Notes: generated by a model not told the origin, from the sequence alone. A stretch of DNA of 64,000 nucleotides from an uncultured Carboxylicivirga sp. (GCF_963674565.1 NZ_OY771430.1:930001-994000), one strand, 5' to 3'. Positions 17,841-28,063 are shown, numbered from the stretch's first letter. Numbers and translations: made by a program.

Positions 17841-19112
17841 CTAAAGACCTAAAACCAGCTCTTCAGGATTAAAACCACCCTGCAAAAGTTTGGCCGGATC
17901 TTCAATCATTTCTTTCACTTTAACTAAAAATCCAACAGAATCTTTACCATCTATAATTCTGTGATCGTAGGAGAGGGCCAGATACATAATCGGACGAATC
18001 TCAACTTTGCCGTTGACAGCAACTGGTCGTTCAACAATATTATGCATACCCATTATAGCCGACTGTGGAGGGTTGATTATCGGGGTGCTTAGCATTGAAC
18101 CAAAAACACCACCATTGGTAACCGTAAATGTACCTCCACTCATTTCTTCAATACTGATCTTTCCGGTTCGTGCTTTTGCAGCCATATTCTTTAAGGATAA
18201 TTCAATATCGTGTAATTGTAAAGTTTCAATATTTCTGATAACCGGAACCATCAGACCTTTTGGAGTCTGCACAGCTACTGAAATATCATGATATTCAGGC
18301 ATTACAATTTCTTCACCATCAATCATTGCATTCACCATTGGATGATGTTTAAGGGCAAGTGAAGCCGCCTTAATGAAGAAGGACATAAAGCCCAGTTTTA
18401 CACCATGAGCATCGATAAATTTATTTTGATATTTTTTTCGGAGTGTCATCACAGCCGACATATCTACCTCATTGAAGGTAGTAAGCATGGCTGTTTCATT
18501 TTTTACAGAAACTAAACGCTGACTTAATTTCTTTCTTAAGCTGGTCATTTTTTGACGTTGCGCTTCTCTGCTGGCATCTAATGAAATAAAGGCTGATTTG
18601 CTGTTTCCTGAATCTAAAGAGGTTGGTGCATTTTTAGCCAGTTCTACCTCTTTGGAAGAGATTCTCTTTAAACCATTTATTACATCATCAACTGATAAGC
18701 CTGCTTCTTCCATCATTTTTTTAGCTACTGGAGATACTTTGGCTTTTTCATATTGAGATGGTTTTTCCTGAACGGGTTGTGCCGACTCTTTAACGGTTTC
18801 CTCCTTCTTTACTTCTGTTTCGAGGGAATCAACTTTTGAAGGTTCGGCCTGGGAAGTTGAAGGAGCCTCGCCTGCAAAATCAGTGTCGATTGAACAGGCA
18901 ACTGAATCAACAGCCACTGTTTCTCCACTTTCTATCAAAATTTTAATTTTACCTGCTTCAGAAGCAATTAAAGCAAGAGTTGCTTTATCCGACTCAATCT
19001 CGGCTAATTCCTGATCTTTTGCTACAATATCACCATCAGAAACCAGCCAGCTGGCAAGCTCAACTTCCGAAATGGATTCTCCTGGTGTAGGCACTTTTAT
19101 TTCAACTATCAT
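17841..19112 (-). CDS. sucB: 2-oxoglutarate dehydrogenase E2, dihydrolipoyllysine succinyltransferase
   Basis: A 423-residue protein that transfers succinyl groups from the E1-bound intermediate to CoA in the TCA cycle. The N-terminal lipoyl domain carries ESDKA with lipoyl-Lys43. A linker rich in Glu, Ser, Lys and Pro (about 80-130) leads to an E3-binding domain (VSPVAKKMMEEAGLSVDDVING). The catalytic domain ends with SYDHRIIDGKDSV, giving catalytic His384 and Asp388. The gene follows sucA with a 54-bp gap, so the two are probably co-transcribed. No E3 (lpd) gene is adjacent. Confidence 0.95.
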   Translation of the reverse strand: MIVEIKVPTPGESISEVELASWLVSDGDIVAKDQELAEIESDKATLALIASEAGKIKILIESGETVAVDSVACSIDTDFAGEAPSTSQAEPSKVDSLETEVKKEETVKESAQPVQEKPSQYEKAKVSPVAKKMMEEAGLSVDDVINGLKRISSKEVELAKNAPTSLDSGNSKSAFISLDASREAQRQKMTSLRKKLSQRLVSVKNETAMLTTFNEVDMSAVMTLRKKYQNKFIDAHGVKLGFMSFFIKAASLALKHHPMVNAMIDGEEIVMPEYHDISVAVQTPKGLMVPVIRNIETLQLHDIELSLKNMAAKARTGKISIEEMSGGTFTVTNGGVFGSMLSTPIINPPQSAIMGMHNIVERPVAVNGKVEIRPIMYLALSYDHRIIDGKDSVGFLVKVKEMIEDPAKLLQGGFNPEELVLGL

Positions 19113-19166
19113 ATTTCAAAGTTTGTATCATTACAGACCTTAGTCTGACAGGGTTATTCAGATAAT

Positions 19167-21989
19167 TTAGATAGAGAACCTTGGTGGTTCTTCAAAATAT
19201 TTATGTTGTTTCAGAATTTCTTTTCTTGATAATCCTTCTACACATTGCAATCCACAGTATTTCTGTTTACGTTCACAATGACAGTTTTTGAATACCTTAT
19301 TGATAATTTCATTCTGACCAATAACATGCAGGCCATTCAATCCTGTAGCAGGGCTACCACTGGATAAACGTGCAACAGGCACCAATTCAACATCTTTCAT
19401 CTTGTGCTGGATGTAATACCAGGCTCCCATATTCTCAGGCTCTTCCTGAACCCACAAATGCAATAATGCATTGCTGTATTTTTTGTTGATTGCCTCAACT
19501 TGTTTCTTAGGATATGGATGAAGCTGTTCCATTCTGATCAAAGCAATGTCAGTAGCGTCCAGTTCTTCTTTGCGCGCAAGTAAATCGTAATAAATTTTAC
19601 CAGAGCAATAAACAACTCTTTTTACCTGGTCAACATCAACGTTATTGTCATCAATAACTTCTTTGAAACCTTCTTTTGTAAAATCCTCAACAGAAGAAAT
19701 ACATTTAGGATGACGTAACAGGCTTTTGGGAGTGAATATCACTAAAGGTACCCTGAAATTTCGCTTGATTTGACGACGCAAAACATGGAAAAAGTTAGCT
19801 GGAGTGGTACAGTTAACAATTTGCATATTGTTACGGGCTGCTAACGACAAGAATCTTTCAATACGGGCACTTGAATGCTCTGGTCCCTGACCTTCAAAAC
19901 CATGAGGCAGATAAAGTACTAATCCATTCATCAACCCCCATTTTTCTTCGGCTGAAGATATGTATTGGTCGATGATAACCTGGGCAACATTATAAAAATC
20001 GCCGAACTGAGCTTCCCAAACAGTTAAACCACCTGGCTTAGCCAATGCATATCCATATTCAAAGCCCATCACACCATACTCCGAGAGAAGCGAATTGTAA
20101 ATTTCAAATGGTGCCTGATCTTTAGAAATAAATTGCAATGGACGATAACGTTCTTCGCTGTCTTCTACAGTCATAACAGCATGGCGGTGAGCAAAAGTGC
20201 CTCGTTCTGCATCCTGACCACTTATTCGAACAGGATGCCCTTCAGTCAGTAATGAAGCATAGGCAAGTTGTTCACCCAAAGCCCAATCAAGTTTATCATT
20301 CACAACCATTGATTTTCGGTCCTGAACAATCTTTTCAAGCTTTTTGAAAAACTTCTTATTATCAGGAAGATGATTAATCCGCTCCAGTAAAAAGAGGGCT
20401 TTCTCTTTATCAATGCCTGTCTCAGGAGAGGCAACAAAATCTTCGTCGGTAGAATAATTGTATTCTTTCCAATCATCATGTAAGAAGCGCTGAATAATAA
20501 CCTTATCAATCTCTTTAGATTCAGCTAACGCGTCTTCCAGTTTTTGATTAAATAAATCGGCTTCTTTAAGAGCATCTTCCTTCGAAACTACTTTTTCCTG
20601 TTGAAGTTTCAAATTGTAAATATCCCTAGGATTAGGATGCTTGGTAATGGCTTTGTAAAGAGTTGGCTGTGTAAAACGTGGTTCATCACCTTCGTTATGC
20701 CCATATTTTCGATATGAGAGAATATCGATAAATACATCAGAATTAAAACTCTGACGAAATTCAATGGCCAGCTCAACAGCATATACCAATGCTTCCACAT
20801 CGTCACCATTCACATGAAAAACCGGAGATCGGGTTACTTTACCAACATCTGTACAATAGGTTGATGATCTGGCATCCAGATAATTAGTGGTAAAACCAAC
20901 CTGGTTGTTAATAACAAGATGAATGGTTCCTCCTGTTTTATATCCCGGTAACTGAGCCATTTGTACCACCTCGTAGGCAACACCCTGAGCAGCAATTGCT
21001 GCATCTCCATGAATAACTACCGGTATTACCTTATCGTAATTCTGATTGTATTGATGATCGATTTTTGATCGTGAAATTCCTTCAATAATTGGAGCAACTG
21101 TTTCGAGATGAGAAGGGTTGGGAGCCAGGTTAACTTTGACTTTTTTACCTGTTTCAGTTTCTATTTCATTGTTATATCCCAAATGATACTTTACATCACC
21201 CAGAGAAATGCCTTCTTCGTATTCATCTCCATTAAATTCTTTGAATACATTTTTATAAGGCTTTTGCAGTATATTGGTTAACACATTTAATCTTCCGCGG
21301 TGAGCCATTCCAATCATCACTTCTTCTACACCCAGTTCGGCACCTTTATTTATGATGGCACTTAAACCAGGTATAAGAACCTCTGATCCTTCCAGTGAAA
21401 ATCGCTTTTGCCCTACAAATTTTCTATGAATAAAATTCTCGAATCCAGCCGCCATATTCAGTTGGTGAAAAATCTTTCTTTTCTTATCAGCACTAAACTG
21501 AGGCGTATTACGAACCATTTCCATCTTACCCTTTAGCCAGCTGACTACTTCGGGATGTCGAATGTAAAGATATTCCACAGCCACCGACTGACAATAAGTT
21601 TGTTGTAAGTGTTCAATTATTTTTCTAAGTGGAGCCTTACCTATTCCTATTTCGTTGCCAGCCTGGAACTCTGTGTCCAGATCTTTCTCAGTCAACTTGA
21701 AATTCTCAATGTCAAGAGTTGGATAGTACTTGCGACGCGAACGGACAGGATTGGTTTTGGTAAAAAGGTGACCTCGTTGACGGTAGGCGTGAATTAATTC
21801 CATTACATGAAATTCTTTATCCACAAGACCTGAACCGTTTGGTTGCTGATAGTTTTTGAGAGCGAAGTCAAATCCTTGAAAAAATCTTTGATAGCTTTCG
21901 TCTACCGATTCAGGATCGTTTTTATACTGTTGGTATAATTGATCGATGGCTTCTATATTGCTGTTGCCAACGAAAGAGAATTTATCCAT
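19167..21989 (-). CDS. sucA: 2-oxoglutarate dehydrogenase E1 with Cys-rich C-terminal tail
   Basis: A 940-residue thiamine-diphosphate enzyme that decarboxylates 2-oxoglutarate. Matching family blocks include the N-terminal YQQYKNDPESVDESYQRFF segment, MAHRGRLNVL, HGDAAIAAQGVAYE, NNQVGFTT (ThDP-binding region), SGQDAERGTFAHRHAV and the E1 C-terminal HSSARIERFL region. Length is normal. The last 40 residues are unusual: CHC at 903-905, then C912 and C916, a potential metal-binding knuckle not needed for the known E1 mechanism. The first gene of the sucAB pair; a TAnnTTTG element sits 66 bp upstream. Confidence 0.95.
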   Translation of the reverse strand: MDKFSFVGNSNIEAIDQLYQQYKNDPESVDESYQRFFQGFDFALKNYQQPNGSGLVDKEFHVMELIHAYRQRGHLFTKTNPVRSRRKYYPTLDIENFKLTEKDLDTEFQAGNEIGIGKAPLRKIIEHLQQTYCQSVAVEYLYIRHPEVVSWLKGKMEMVRNTPQFSADKKRKIFHQLNMAAGFENFIHRKFVGQKRFSLEGSEVLIPGLSAIINKGAELGVEEVMIGMAHRGRLNVLTNILQKPYKNVFKEFNGDEYEEGISLGDVKYHLGYNNEIETETGKKVKVNLAPNPSHLETVAPIIEGISRSKIDHQYNQNYDKVIPVVIHGDAAIAAQGVAYEVVQMAQLPGYKTGGTIHLVINNQVGFTTNYLDARSSTYCTDVGKVTRSPVFHVNGDDVEALVYAVELAIEFRQSFNSDVFIDILSYRKYGHNEGDEPRFTQPTLYKAITKHPNPRDIYNLKLQQEKVVSKEDALKEADLFNQKLEDALAESKEIDKVIIQRFLHDDWKEYNYSTDEDFVASPETGIDKEKALFLLERINHLPDNKKFFKKLEKIVQDRKSMVVNDKLDWALGEQLAYASLLTEGHPVRISGQDAERGTFAHRHAVMTVEDSEERYRPLQFISKDQAPFEIYNSLLSEYGVMGFEYGYALAKPGGLTVWEAQFGDFYNVAQVIIDQYISSAEEKWGLMNGLVLYLPHGFEGQGPEHSSARIERFLSLAARNNMQIVNCTTPANFFHVLRRQIKRNFRVPLVIFTPKSLLRHPKCISSVEDFTKEGFKEVIDDNNVDVDQVKRVVYCSGKIYYDLLARKEELDATDIALIRMEQLHPYPKKQVEAINKKYSNALLHLWVQEEPENMGAWYYIQHKMKDVELVPVARLSSGSPATGLNGLHVIGQNEIINKVFKNCHCERKQKYCGLQCVEGLSRKEILKQHKYFEEPPRFSI

Positions 21990-22025
21990 AAGAATTTAGT
22001 TTCCTATTGATTATAATTAAATATT

Positions 22026-22062
22026 CAGAACAGTAGGTTCTGCTTACGGGGCGCCAAAGTTA
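22026..22062 (-). promoter_or_regulatory. sucAB promoter region: -7 element and 5'-UTR inverted repeat
   Basis: On the minus strand TAACTTTG (22055-22062) fits the -7 consensus TAnnTTTG; no clean TTTG lies at -33. Just downstream a CAGAAC/GTTCTG inverted repeat (22026-22031 and 22037-22042) falls in the predicted leader and could be an operator or small hairpin. Confidence 0.45.
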
Positions 22063-22146
22063 ATTAAAATGTACTCTAATAACTGCCAGTTATGTTTTTA
22101 TTAAAGTACAAATGTTTAATTTCATCCGGTAAAATCAAATAAACTT

Positions 22147-25005
22147 ATGACATCAGGATTCCTCAACTCTATTGCCTCTTATTATTATCAAAAAACAGAC
22201 TTGTCGAAATATTGTTTCGTGTTTCCCAGTCAAAGGGCAGGTATTTTTTTTACAAACTACCTCAGGCAGTTAATTAAGGATCCAACATGGTCGCCAAAGA
22301 TCATTACTGTTAACGACTTATTCGCTTCTTTGTCCTCATCAATAGTCGCTGATAATATTACTTTACTGTTCACTCTACACAAGGTTTATGTGAAAGTAAC
22401 CGGTAAAGAAGTCAGTTTTGAAGAGTTCTTACCCTGGGGCGAAATGTTACTGAACGACTTTGATGATATAGATAAATACCTGGTTTCTGTTGAACAACTT
22501 TTTTCTAATCTAATATCACTAAAGGAACTTGATGACGACTTTTCACATTTGAGCGAAAGACAGCTGGAAGCAATTCAATCCTTTTGGGGAGCATTTGAAC
22601 AGAAGAAAAGATCCGAGCACCAGGATTATTTTCTGGAAGCGTGGAAACAGATTCCAAAGGTTTATAAAGCTTATCGCGAAGAATTACAGAATGATAACCT
22701 GGCCTACGAAGGAATGGTGTATCGCTTAATTGCAGAAAAGCTGATAACTGGCGTAGATGTTGATATTAAATGGGAGAGAGTAATCTTTATTGGACTCAAT
22801 GCGTTAACGCCTTCTGAACATCGTTTGATGAAGCAATTGCAAAAAAAGCAAAAGGCTGATTTCTTCTGGGATTATTCGCCCTGGATGATGGAAAAGGACG
22901 AAGAAATAAAATTCAAACGTCGGGGGCCAGGCTTCTTTATTGAAGAAAACTTGATTCAGTTTCCATCACCCAAGGATTATAGCATGCCATTGAATTCCGA
23001 AGGGCCTGAGATTACTATAACAGCAGTTGCAAATCCTACCGAACAGTTAAAATCGGTTCATCAGTTTTTGGATGAAGAATATGTGAGTGAAATGAAATCG
23101 GCTGTAGTGTTGGCTGATGAAACATTACTGATGCCTGTTTTACATGGTATTCCTCCTAAAGTTGATAAGGTGAATGTGACCATGGGTTACCCACTGAATC
23201 ATACACCAGCTTATGGTTTGATTGAATTATTATTGAATCTGCAACAACAGATCAGAAAAGGAAGTGGTAGTGATGTATGGATGTATCATCGTCATGTTTT
23301 ACCATTGTTGCAACAGCAATATATTTCAATGTTGGCCGAAGCCGATACGCGTCGATTACATAAACAATTGGTAAAAAACAATGCCATCTTTGTAAAGGCT
23401 GATAGTTTGCATATTAACGGGCTTTTTAAAAGCATTTTTGTTAAGGTTAGCACTGGATCTGAATTGTCGGCCTATTTGATTAATATTTTGGGGAAAGTTT
23501 ATGAACTCTTACAACCCAACGAAAATAAGGTGCTGGAGAAGGAGTTTATTTTTGCACTTCAAAAATGTATTATACGACTACAGGATTTACTGGAGCAAAA
23601 TGCACAGGCTGATATTGATACCAAAACATGGGTACGCCTGTTTAAAAAGCTGGCAGAGTTTCAAACAGTACCATTCAGGGGTGAACCATTGGCTGGTCTT
23701 CAGGTGATGGGTATTCTTGAAACACGTGCTCTGGATTTCGATAAGTTGATTATTCTGGATCTGAACGAAGGTGTTTTTCCACGAACATCGGCTCCAAATA
23801 CTTTTATTCCTGCAACTTTACGATCTGGATTTGATTTACCAACCATAGAGTTTCAGGATACTATTTTCTCTTATTATTTCTTTCGTCTTATTCACCGGGC
23901 TAAAAAGGTTGAAGTATTGTATTCAACCGGAGCACAGGGAATGAAATCCAATGAGATGAGTCGTTATTTGTATCAGCTTAAGTATGAGTTTAATGCCAAA
24001 ATAAATATGCGTACACTCTCTGGGCAGGTTTCTCTTCTTAATCCACCTGTTGTGGCAGCTAGTAAGAAAGAAGAAGTGAAAGAACGATTGTCTTCATTTA
24101 CAACGGATGGCAAAAAGCTTCTTTCACCCAGTGCTCTTTCGATTTATATTGAATGTCCAATGCGATTCTTTTATCAAAAGATTGTTGGAATAAAAGAGCC
24201 TGATGAAATAACTGAGGAGGCAGATGCCCGCATTTTTGGTTTGATTTTTCATGATGCTGTTGAAAATCTTTATAAAGGGAAAGCCGGAAAAGAAATACAG
24301 TCTGATGATATTGATTACTGGTTGAAAAATACAGTTTTAATTGATCAACTTATTAAAGATGGTTTTCGCAAATATTTGATGGATTACGACCAGGGGCGAC
24401 AGTCGTTTGCCGAGATACAGGGACGTAATGTAATGGTGTTTGAAGTGATTAAGCGTTATTTGTTACAGTTTCTTAAACTGGAGAAGAAAAAGACTCCGTT
24501 TACAATTATTGATCTTGAAAAACATGTTGAATGGAACTATACTACCACGAATGGTTTGCAACTTAAATTAGGTGGTATCATTGACCGTCTTGAGGAGAAG
24601 GATGGTATCTGGAATGTTATGGATTATAAAACCGGGTCGGGCGTAGCTGAAGTTAATTCGATTGAAGAACTTTTTGATACAGATAAGCATAAAAAAAATA
24701 AAGCCATTTTCCAGACCTTATTATACTCTTTAATTCTGGATGAAACAGAGAATGCATTGGTCCCCAAACAGCCATCCGTTATCTGGGTACGCGATGTTTT
24801 TAAAGCCAACTACGATACCAAACTATACTTGAAAGAGGGCAGAAGCAATAAAAATCCAATAATACTGCAATCGGTAAAGGAAGAATTTAAAGCTAATCTT
24901 GAGCATTTACTGGAAGAAATTTACGATGAAACTATTCCGTTTAATGGAGCCGAAGACACCGATAAATGCATTTATTGTACCTACAAGGTTTTGTGCAATC
25001 GATGA
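22147..25005 (+). CDS. AddB/RecB-like PD-(D/E)XK nuclease with Fe-S cysteines
   Basis: A 952-residue protein resembling AddB. The N-terminal half is helicase-like (FVFPSQRAGIFFTNYL, a strand equivalent to the Walker A region but without a GKT motif). The C-terminal nuclease carries GGIIDRL with Asp813 and MDYKTG with Asp826 and Lys828, the PD-(D/E)XK core. Cys670 plus Cys941, Cys944 and Cys950 match the four-cysteine iron-sulfur staple of AddB-type nucleases. Likely role: resection of broken DNA ends with an AddA/RecB-like helicase, which is not encoded in this window. The gene is monocistronic, convergent with trmD. Confidence 0.85.
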   Translation: MTSGFLNSIASYYYQKTDLSKYCFVFPSQRAGIFFTNYLRQLIKDPTWSPKIITVNDLFASLSSSIVADNITLLFTLHKVYVKVTGKEVSFEEFLPWGEMLLNDFDDIDKYLVSVEQLFSNLISLKELDDDFSHLSERQLEAIQSFWGAFEQKKRSEHQDYFLEAWKQIPKVYKAYREELQNDNLAYEGMVYRLIAEKLITGVDVDIKWERVIFIGLNALTPSEHRLMKQLQKKQKADFFWDYSPWMMEKDEEIKFKRRGPGFFIEENLIQFPSPKDYSMPLNSEGPEITITAVANPTEQLKSVHQFLDEEYVSEMKSAVVLADETLLMPVLHGIPPKVDKVNVTMGYPLNHTPAYGLIELLLNLQQQIRKGSGSDVWMYHRHVLPLLQQQYISMLAEADTRRLHKQLVKNNAIFVKADSLHINGLFKSIFVKVSTGSELSAYLINILGKVYELLQPNENKVLEKEFIFALQKCIIRLQDLLEQNAQADIDTKTWVRLFKKLAEFQTVPFRGEPLAGLQVMGILETRALDFDKLIILDLNEGVFPRTSAPNTFIPATLRSGFDLPTIEFQDTIFSYYFFRLIHRAKKVEVLYSTGAQGMKSNEMSRYLYQLKYEFNAKINMRTLSGQVSLLNPPVVAASKKEEVKERLSSFTTDGKKLLSPSALSIYIECPMRFFYQKIVGIKEPDEITEEADARIFGLIFHDAVENLYKGKAGKEIQSDDIDYWLKNTVLIDQLIKDGFRKYLMDYDQGRQSFAEIQGRNVMVFEVIKRYLLQFLKLEKKKTPFTIIDLEKHVEWNYTTTNGLQLKLGGIIDRLEEKDGIWNVMDYKTGSGVAEVNSIEELFDTDKHKKNKAIFQTLLYSLILDETENALVPKQPSVIWVRDVFKANYDTKLYLKEGRSNKNPIILQSVKEEFKANLEHLLEEIYDETIPFNGAEDTDKCIYCTYKVLCNR

Positions 25006-25099
25006 CTTTTATGGTTAATGATAAATTGTCAATGGTAAATTAAAGTTGAATCGTTTAGTTAATTAACTGAAGAATAATATTTAGCTTTTAAAAGAATGA

Positions 25100-25177
25100 G
25101 TCCCGGCAGGGACGACTGTAAAAGAATAGTACGTAAGTGCTATGAAATAGCAACATAAGAATCAGGCCCTGAGGGCC
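25100..25177. repeat. Pair of REP-like short palindromes between convergent genes
   Basis: Two compact GC-rich hairpins in AT-rich surroundings: GTCCC-GGCA-GGGAC (25100-25113) and GGCCC-TGA-GGGCC (25165-25177), each followed by a C-rich CGAC/CGTC edge. They lie between the ends of the nuclease gene and trmD. Layout resembles REP elements mobilised by RAYT transposases; they could also act as terminators. Confidence 0.45.
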
Positions 25178-25199
25178 GTCTTTAATTAGAAACTAACCA

Positions 25200-25877
25200 T
25201 TAATCATTCAACAAGTCCGGTCTGATTTTTTTTGTTCGCTCATAAGCTTTTTGTTCGCGCCACTCATCAATTTTAGCATCATTACCGCTTAAAAGTACAT
25301 CGGGTACTTTCCATCCATTGTAATCAGAAGGTCGAGTGTAAACCGGATGAGAAAGCAAACCGTCCTGAAAACTATCGGTTAAGGCTGAAGTTTCATCAGA
25401 CATCACACCGGGAATCAATCGGATAACTGCATCGCTGATGACTGCAGCCGCCAACTCGCCACCTGTCAGCACATAATCGCCAATAGTTAGTTCAAGCGTT
25501 ATATAATGATCACGAATGCGTTGATCTACTCCTTTGTAATGGCCACAAAGAATCATGATATTACCGGATAAGGACAAAGTATTGGCAATTTTCTGATTAA
25601 ACCGCTCCCCATCAGGAGTAACATAAATTATGTGCTCGTAGTCTCTTTCAGCCTTAAGTTTATCAATTAAATCAGCAATGGGTTGGATGGTCATTACCAT
25701 GCCGGCACCTCCACCAAACGAATAATCATCAACTTTTTTGTGTTTGTCAAGCGAATAATCTCTGATATTATGAAAATGCATTTCTACCAGTCCTTTTTCA
25801 ACTGCTCGTTTAATAATCGATTCGGTTAAAGGACCCTGAAACATTTCTGGAAAAAGTGTAAGAATATCGATTCGCAT
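25200..25877 (-). CDS. trmD: tRNA (guanine37-N1)-methyltransferase
   Basis: A 225-residue SPOUT methyltransferase that methylates G37 in tRNAs using S-adenosylmethionine. Strong family blocks are MRIDILTLFPEMFQGPL, the ILCGHYKGVDQRI segment, the SAM-binding knot GDYVLTGGELAA and the C-terminal DGLLSHPVYTRP. Length is close to the family norm. It is monocistronic here rather than part of the rpsP-rimM-trmD-rplS operon found elsewhere. Confidence 0.96.
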   Translation of the reverse strand: MRIDILTLFPEMFQGPLTESIIKRAVEKGLVEMHFHNIRDYSLDKHKKVDDYSFGGGAGMVMTIQPIADLIDKLKAERDYEHIIYVTPDGERFNQKIANTLSLSGNIMILCGHYKGVDQRIRDHYITLELTIGDYVLTGGELAAAVISDAVIRLIPGVMSDETSALTDSFQDGLLSHPVYTRPSDYNGWKVPDVLLSGNDAKIDEWREQKAYERTKKIRPDLLND

Positions 25878-25897
25878 GACAATCTGTAATTTTGCCG

Positions 25898-25905
25898 CAA
25901 AGATA
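25898..25905 (-). promoter_or_regulatory. -7 element for trmD
   Basis: Minus-strand TATCTTTG, fitting TAnnTTTG, 20 bp before the trmD start codon. The implied leader is very short. No good -33 element was found. Confidence 0.4.
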
Positions 25906-26128
25906 ATAATATTGCACCAAGTTTTAGTTTTGTGATGAAAGAGTGTTTTTTCAGAATAATCAAGTAAATTGATGATTTCAGAGATTTGCTAATTACATTT
26001 CATTGTATTTGACCGTAATATCTTATTTTTATCTAAAAAGTTTGTCACTTAAGCGAATTACAATATATTCGTAAGATAAATGAATTGAGACAGAATCAGT
26101 GGATTCTGCGAATTAGAACGTAAAGCTT

Positions 26129-28051
26129 ATGGAAGCAAATGACCTAAACAAACCTCTTGAGAACGAGAATGGTTTGAATTCAGAAAATGAATCTGAAAAT
26201 ATGCAGGTAGAAAACACAGCCTCTGAAAAAGAAGAAGTTGCTGAGACTGAAGAAACAACAGAAGAAAAGGTTGAAACAGATGAGGTTGTAGCCCAAGATT
26301 CTGAAGAAAGTGAACAGGAGATCGAATTAGAGTCGGTTGATCATATTATGCTTAGTAAAGAGCAATTGGTTAAAAGGCTAAGAGATGTTCTGAAACACTA
26401 TCCTGTTGAAAAAATTAAAGAGGAGGTAGAAGAAATTAAATCTGCCTTTTACAAAAAACATAAAGCTGAACTGGAAGACCTCAAGCGAAAGTTTGTTGAG
26501 TCTGGTGAGTTGGAAGAGAATTTTACGGCTCCTTTGGATAATCTTGAGATTGAATTGAAGGATATGCTTCAGGATTTCAAGGCACGCAAGGCAGAATTCA
26601 ATCGACGCATTGAGGAAGAGAGACAAAGTAACTATCAGGCTAAGCTTGATGTCATTGAGGCCATTAAAGAGCTTATCAATGGTCAGGAGTCATTAAATGA
26701 AACATTCCAGGCTTTTCGTGAGTTGCAACAACGTTGGCGCAATATCGGACCTATTCCGCAAGAAAAGGTTCATGATATGTGGGAAACGTACAACTATAAT
26801 ATTGAGAATTTTTACAACTACATAAAAATCAACAAAGAGCTTCGTGATCTTGACTTAAAGAAAAACATGGAAGCCAAAACTGAATTGTGCGAAAAGGCAG
26901 AAAAACTATTGTTGGAACCAACGATTGTTAAAGCTTTTAAGACACTTCAGAAATACCATGAGCAATGGCGCGAAATTGGTCCGGTACCTCATGATAAAAA
27001 AGAAGAGTTATGGGCTCGTTTTAAAGAAGCCACTTCATTAATCAATAAACGTCATCAGGAATATTTTGAAGGGTTGAAGGATCAGTTACAAAAGAACCTT
27101 GAAGCCAAAACAGAACTTTGTGAAAAAGCGGAAGCATTGATTACTGTTGATTTGCATACTCCAAAAGAGTGGGAAGCCAAGAGTAAAGACTTAATTGAAT
27201 TGCAAAATATTTGGAAGACAATTGGATTTGCTCCTAAAAAAGATAACAATAAAATATACGATCGTTTCCGTACCGCATGTGACTCATTTTTTAATGCTAA
27301 GCGTGATTTCTTTAAAACATATAAATCAGAGCAATCGACTAATCTGCAATTGAAGACTGAATTGTGCTTGCAGGCTGAGGCAATGAAAAATAGTACCGAC
27401 TGGAAACGTACAACTGATGAATTTATTAAGATTCAGAAACGATGGAAGGAAATAGGTCCGGTACCTCGTAAACAAAGTGATATTATCTGGAAACGTTTTC
27501 GCACTGCTTGTGATGCTTTCTTCGATCATAAATCCAATTTCTTTAATCATAAAGATGAGGAGCAAGAGAAGAATCTTGAATTAAAAGAAGCCCTGATAAA
27601 GGAGGTTGCTGCATTTGAGGCAAGTGATAATTCGGAAGAAAACTTTGAGAAACTGCAGGATTTTCAACATCGTTGGAATGAAATCGGTCATGTGCCAATT
27701 AAAGATAAAGATCGTGTTAACCAGGAGTTTCGAGGTTTGATTAATCAGTATTTCGATAATCTGAATTTGGACGAGTATCATAAGAATGTTGAGAAATTCC
27801 GTAATAAGATTGAGAACTATAAAACCAATGATTATGCGGGTGATAAGCTTACCCAGGAACGTAATAAGATCATCAATAAGTTGAAGCAACTGGAGAATGA
27901 TATTACGGTATGGGAGAATAATATTGGATTCTTTGCCAAATCTAAGAAGTCAGAAGCGCTGGTTCGAGATTTCAAACATAAAATAGAAACGGGACGCCGC
28001 AATATCAAACTACTCAATAAGAAGTTGGACATGTTGGAAGACATGGATTAA
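26129..28051 (+). CDS. DUF349 multi-repeat coiled-coil protein
   Basis: A 640-residue acidic protein. The first 75 residues are a Glu/Asn/Thr-rich disordered segment. The rest contains about five DUF349 repeats recognised by W-x-x-IG-x-(I/V/A)P motifs, including RWRNIGPIP, QWREIGPVP, IWKTIGFAP, RWKEIGPVP and RWNEIGHVP, each followed by a helical (W/Y)xRF segment. A coiled coil closes the protein (about 570-640). DUF349 proteins are widespread in Bacteroidota; their biochemical role is unknown. No signal peptide is present, so cytoplasmic. It is followed by its own terminator. Confidence 0.88.
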   Translation: MEANDLNKPLENENGLNSENESENMQVENTASEKEEVAETEETTEEKVETDEVVAQDSEESEQEIELESVDHIMLSKEQLVKRLRDVLKHYPVEKIKEEVEEIKSAFYKKHKAELEDLKRKFVESGELEENFTAPLDNLEIELKDMLQDFKARKAEFNRRIEEERQSNYQAKLDVIEAIKELINGQESLNETFQAFRELQQRWRNIGPIPQEKVHDMWETYNYNIENFYNYIKINKELRDLDLKKNMEAKTELCEKAEKLLLEPTIVKAFKTLQKYHEQWREIGPVPHDKKEELWARFKEATSLINKRHQEYFEGLKDQLQKNLEAKTELCEKAEALITVDLHTPKEWEAKSKDLIELQNIWKTIGFAPKKDNNKIYDRFRTACDSFFNAKRDFFKTYKSEQSTNLQLKTELCLQAEAMKNSTDWKRTTDEFIKIQKRWKEIGPVPRKQSDIIWKRFRTACDAFFDHKSNFFNHKDEEQEKNLELKEALIKEVAAFEASDNSEENFEKLQDFQHRWNEIGHVPIKDKDRVNQEFRGLINQYFDNLNLDEYHKNVEKFRNKIENYKTNDYAGDKLTQERNKIINKLKQLENDITVWENNIGFFAKSKKSEALVRDFKHKIETGRRNIKLLNKKLDMLEDMD

Positions 28052-28063
28052 TGATAAAATAAC

